Source of the DNA: Sphingomonadaceae bacterium
Lineage (GTDB): Bacteria > Pseudomonadota > Alphaproteobacteria > Sphingomonadales > Sphingomonadaceae
Length of the DNA stretch: 5,620 nt
Assembly: GCA_016462305.1 (NCBI GenBank)
Contig: JAEMTM010000117.1
Location: 1-5,620, forward strand
Direction of reading: 5' to 3'
Shown piece after piece: positions 5,325 to 5,620 of this stretch (the stretch's first letter is position 1; each line of letters opens with the position of its first letter). The notes under the pieces are model-generated. The model was not told the DNA's origin. It was given only the letters and a program-made list of their open reading frames with translations, and ran no database searches. Position numbers and translations under genes: made by a program.

Positions 5325-5620
5325 CTAGACCCCAAGTGGCGTGAAGGTCAACGCCAATAGCGCACCTAAATCCTGCAAAGCCTGACCGCCGCTGGTGACT
5401 TTAATGGCCGCCATCCCCATAAAAGCAGCCGGTTTGCAGTTGATGCCAAGGTCATCCAGATAGATGCATTGCGAAGGTGCAACCGCCAGAGCCGCACACA
5501 TCATCGCATAAATGCGCGGGTCTGGTTTGCGCACCCCGGCCTTGCTCGATTCAATGATATGGTCGAACCGTTCCATGACCGCACAGATCGCCGCCGCTTT
5601 CTCATCACTCCCGGCCATGC
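5325..5620 (-). CDS. HAD-superfamily (subfamily IA) hydrolase, C-terminal part only
   Basis: The last 97 or so residues of a haloacid dehalogenase-like hydrolase; the rest lies beyond the right edge. An ATG at 5616-5618 is most likely internal, because the nucleophile motif I (DxD) and motif II (S/T) of the fold are missing and must be encoded upstream. Counting from that Met, motif III is ESSKAGVRKPDPRIY (residues 23-37, Lys31) and motif IV is IYLDDLGINCKPAAFMGMAAIKV (52-74, acidic pair Asp55/Asp56, given here for position). The LDDLGxNxKPA form resembles HAD proteins of the soluble epoxide hydrolase N-domain/ACAD10 group, which act as phosphatases or are found near acyl-CoA enzymes. The stop is TAG, 41 bp before scoA with no terminator between, so it may head or belong to the same operon. 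Substrate unknown. Confidence 0.88.
   Translation of the reverse strand, partial: MAGSDEKAAAICAVMERFDHIIESSKAGVRKPDPRIYAMMCAALAVAPSQCIYLDDLGINCKPAAFMGMAAIKVTSGGQALQDLGALLALTFTPLGV

Overview
The window looks like chromosomal DNA of an alphaproteobacterium, most likely a sphingomonad. The grounds are moderate-to-high GC, a short CsbD-type stress protein behind a candidate EcfG promoter, and the style of the CoA-transferase, DUF5076, GST and HAD proteins. The order is an inference from protein style; no search was run. The region is densely coded, with no mobile element, tRNA/rRNA, CRISPR array or sign of recent transfer.

Layout. The left third reads on the plus strand. An EVE-domain protein (15-428, GTG start) overlaps by 4 bp (ATGA) with an ATP-grasp ligase (425-1285). 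After a 99-bp gap carrying a candidate EcfG promoter comes a 60-residue CsbD-like stress protein (1385-1567). A strong hairpin/T-tract (about 1599-1626) closes this side and lies between convergent gene sets. The right two thirds read on the minus strand as one tightly packed row, in transcription order: a HAD-IA hydrolase cut by the window edge (from 5620 to 5325), CoA-transferase subunit A scoA (5283-4573), a small DUF5076-like protein (4573-4247), CoA-transferase subunit B scoB (4250-3609), a membrane-anchored serine beta-lactamase-fold hydrolase (3600-2368) and a GST-family protein (2328-1642).

How the genes relate. ScoA and ScoB are the two halves of a family I 3-oxoacid CoA-transferase, probably moving CoA from succinyl-CoA to acetoacetate in ketone-body/polyhydroxybutyrate use. 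The most notable feature is that the two subunit genes, usually adjacent, are separated by a small gene of unknown function joined to both by overlapping stop/start codons (TGATG and TTGA). Roughly equal synthesis of all three products is therefore likely, and a role of the small protein with the transferase is a testable idea. The other minus-strand genes may share the transcript, but no common pathway is evident. On the plus strand the EVE/ATP-grasp pair is similarly coupled, with no known shared function.

No clearly new multi-gene system such as a defence island is visible. The best leads are the small protein between the CoA-transferase subunits, the candidate EcfG promoter before csbD, and the EVE/ATP-grasp pair.
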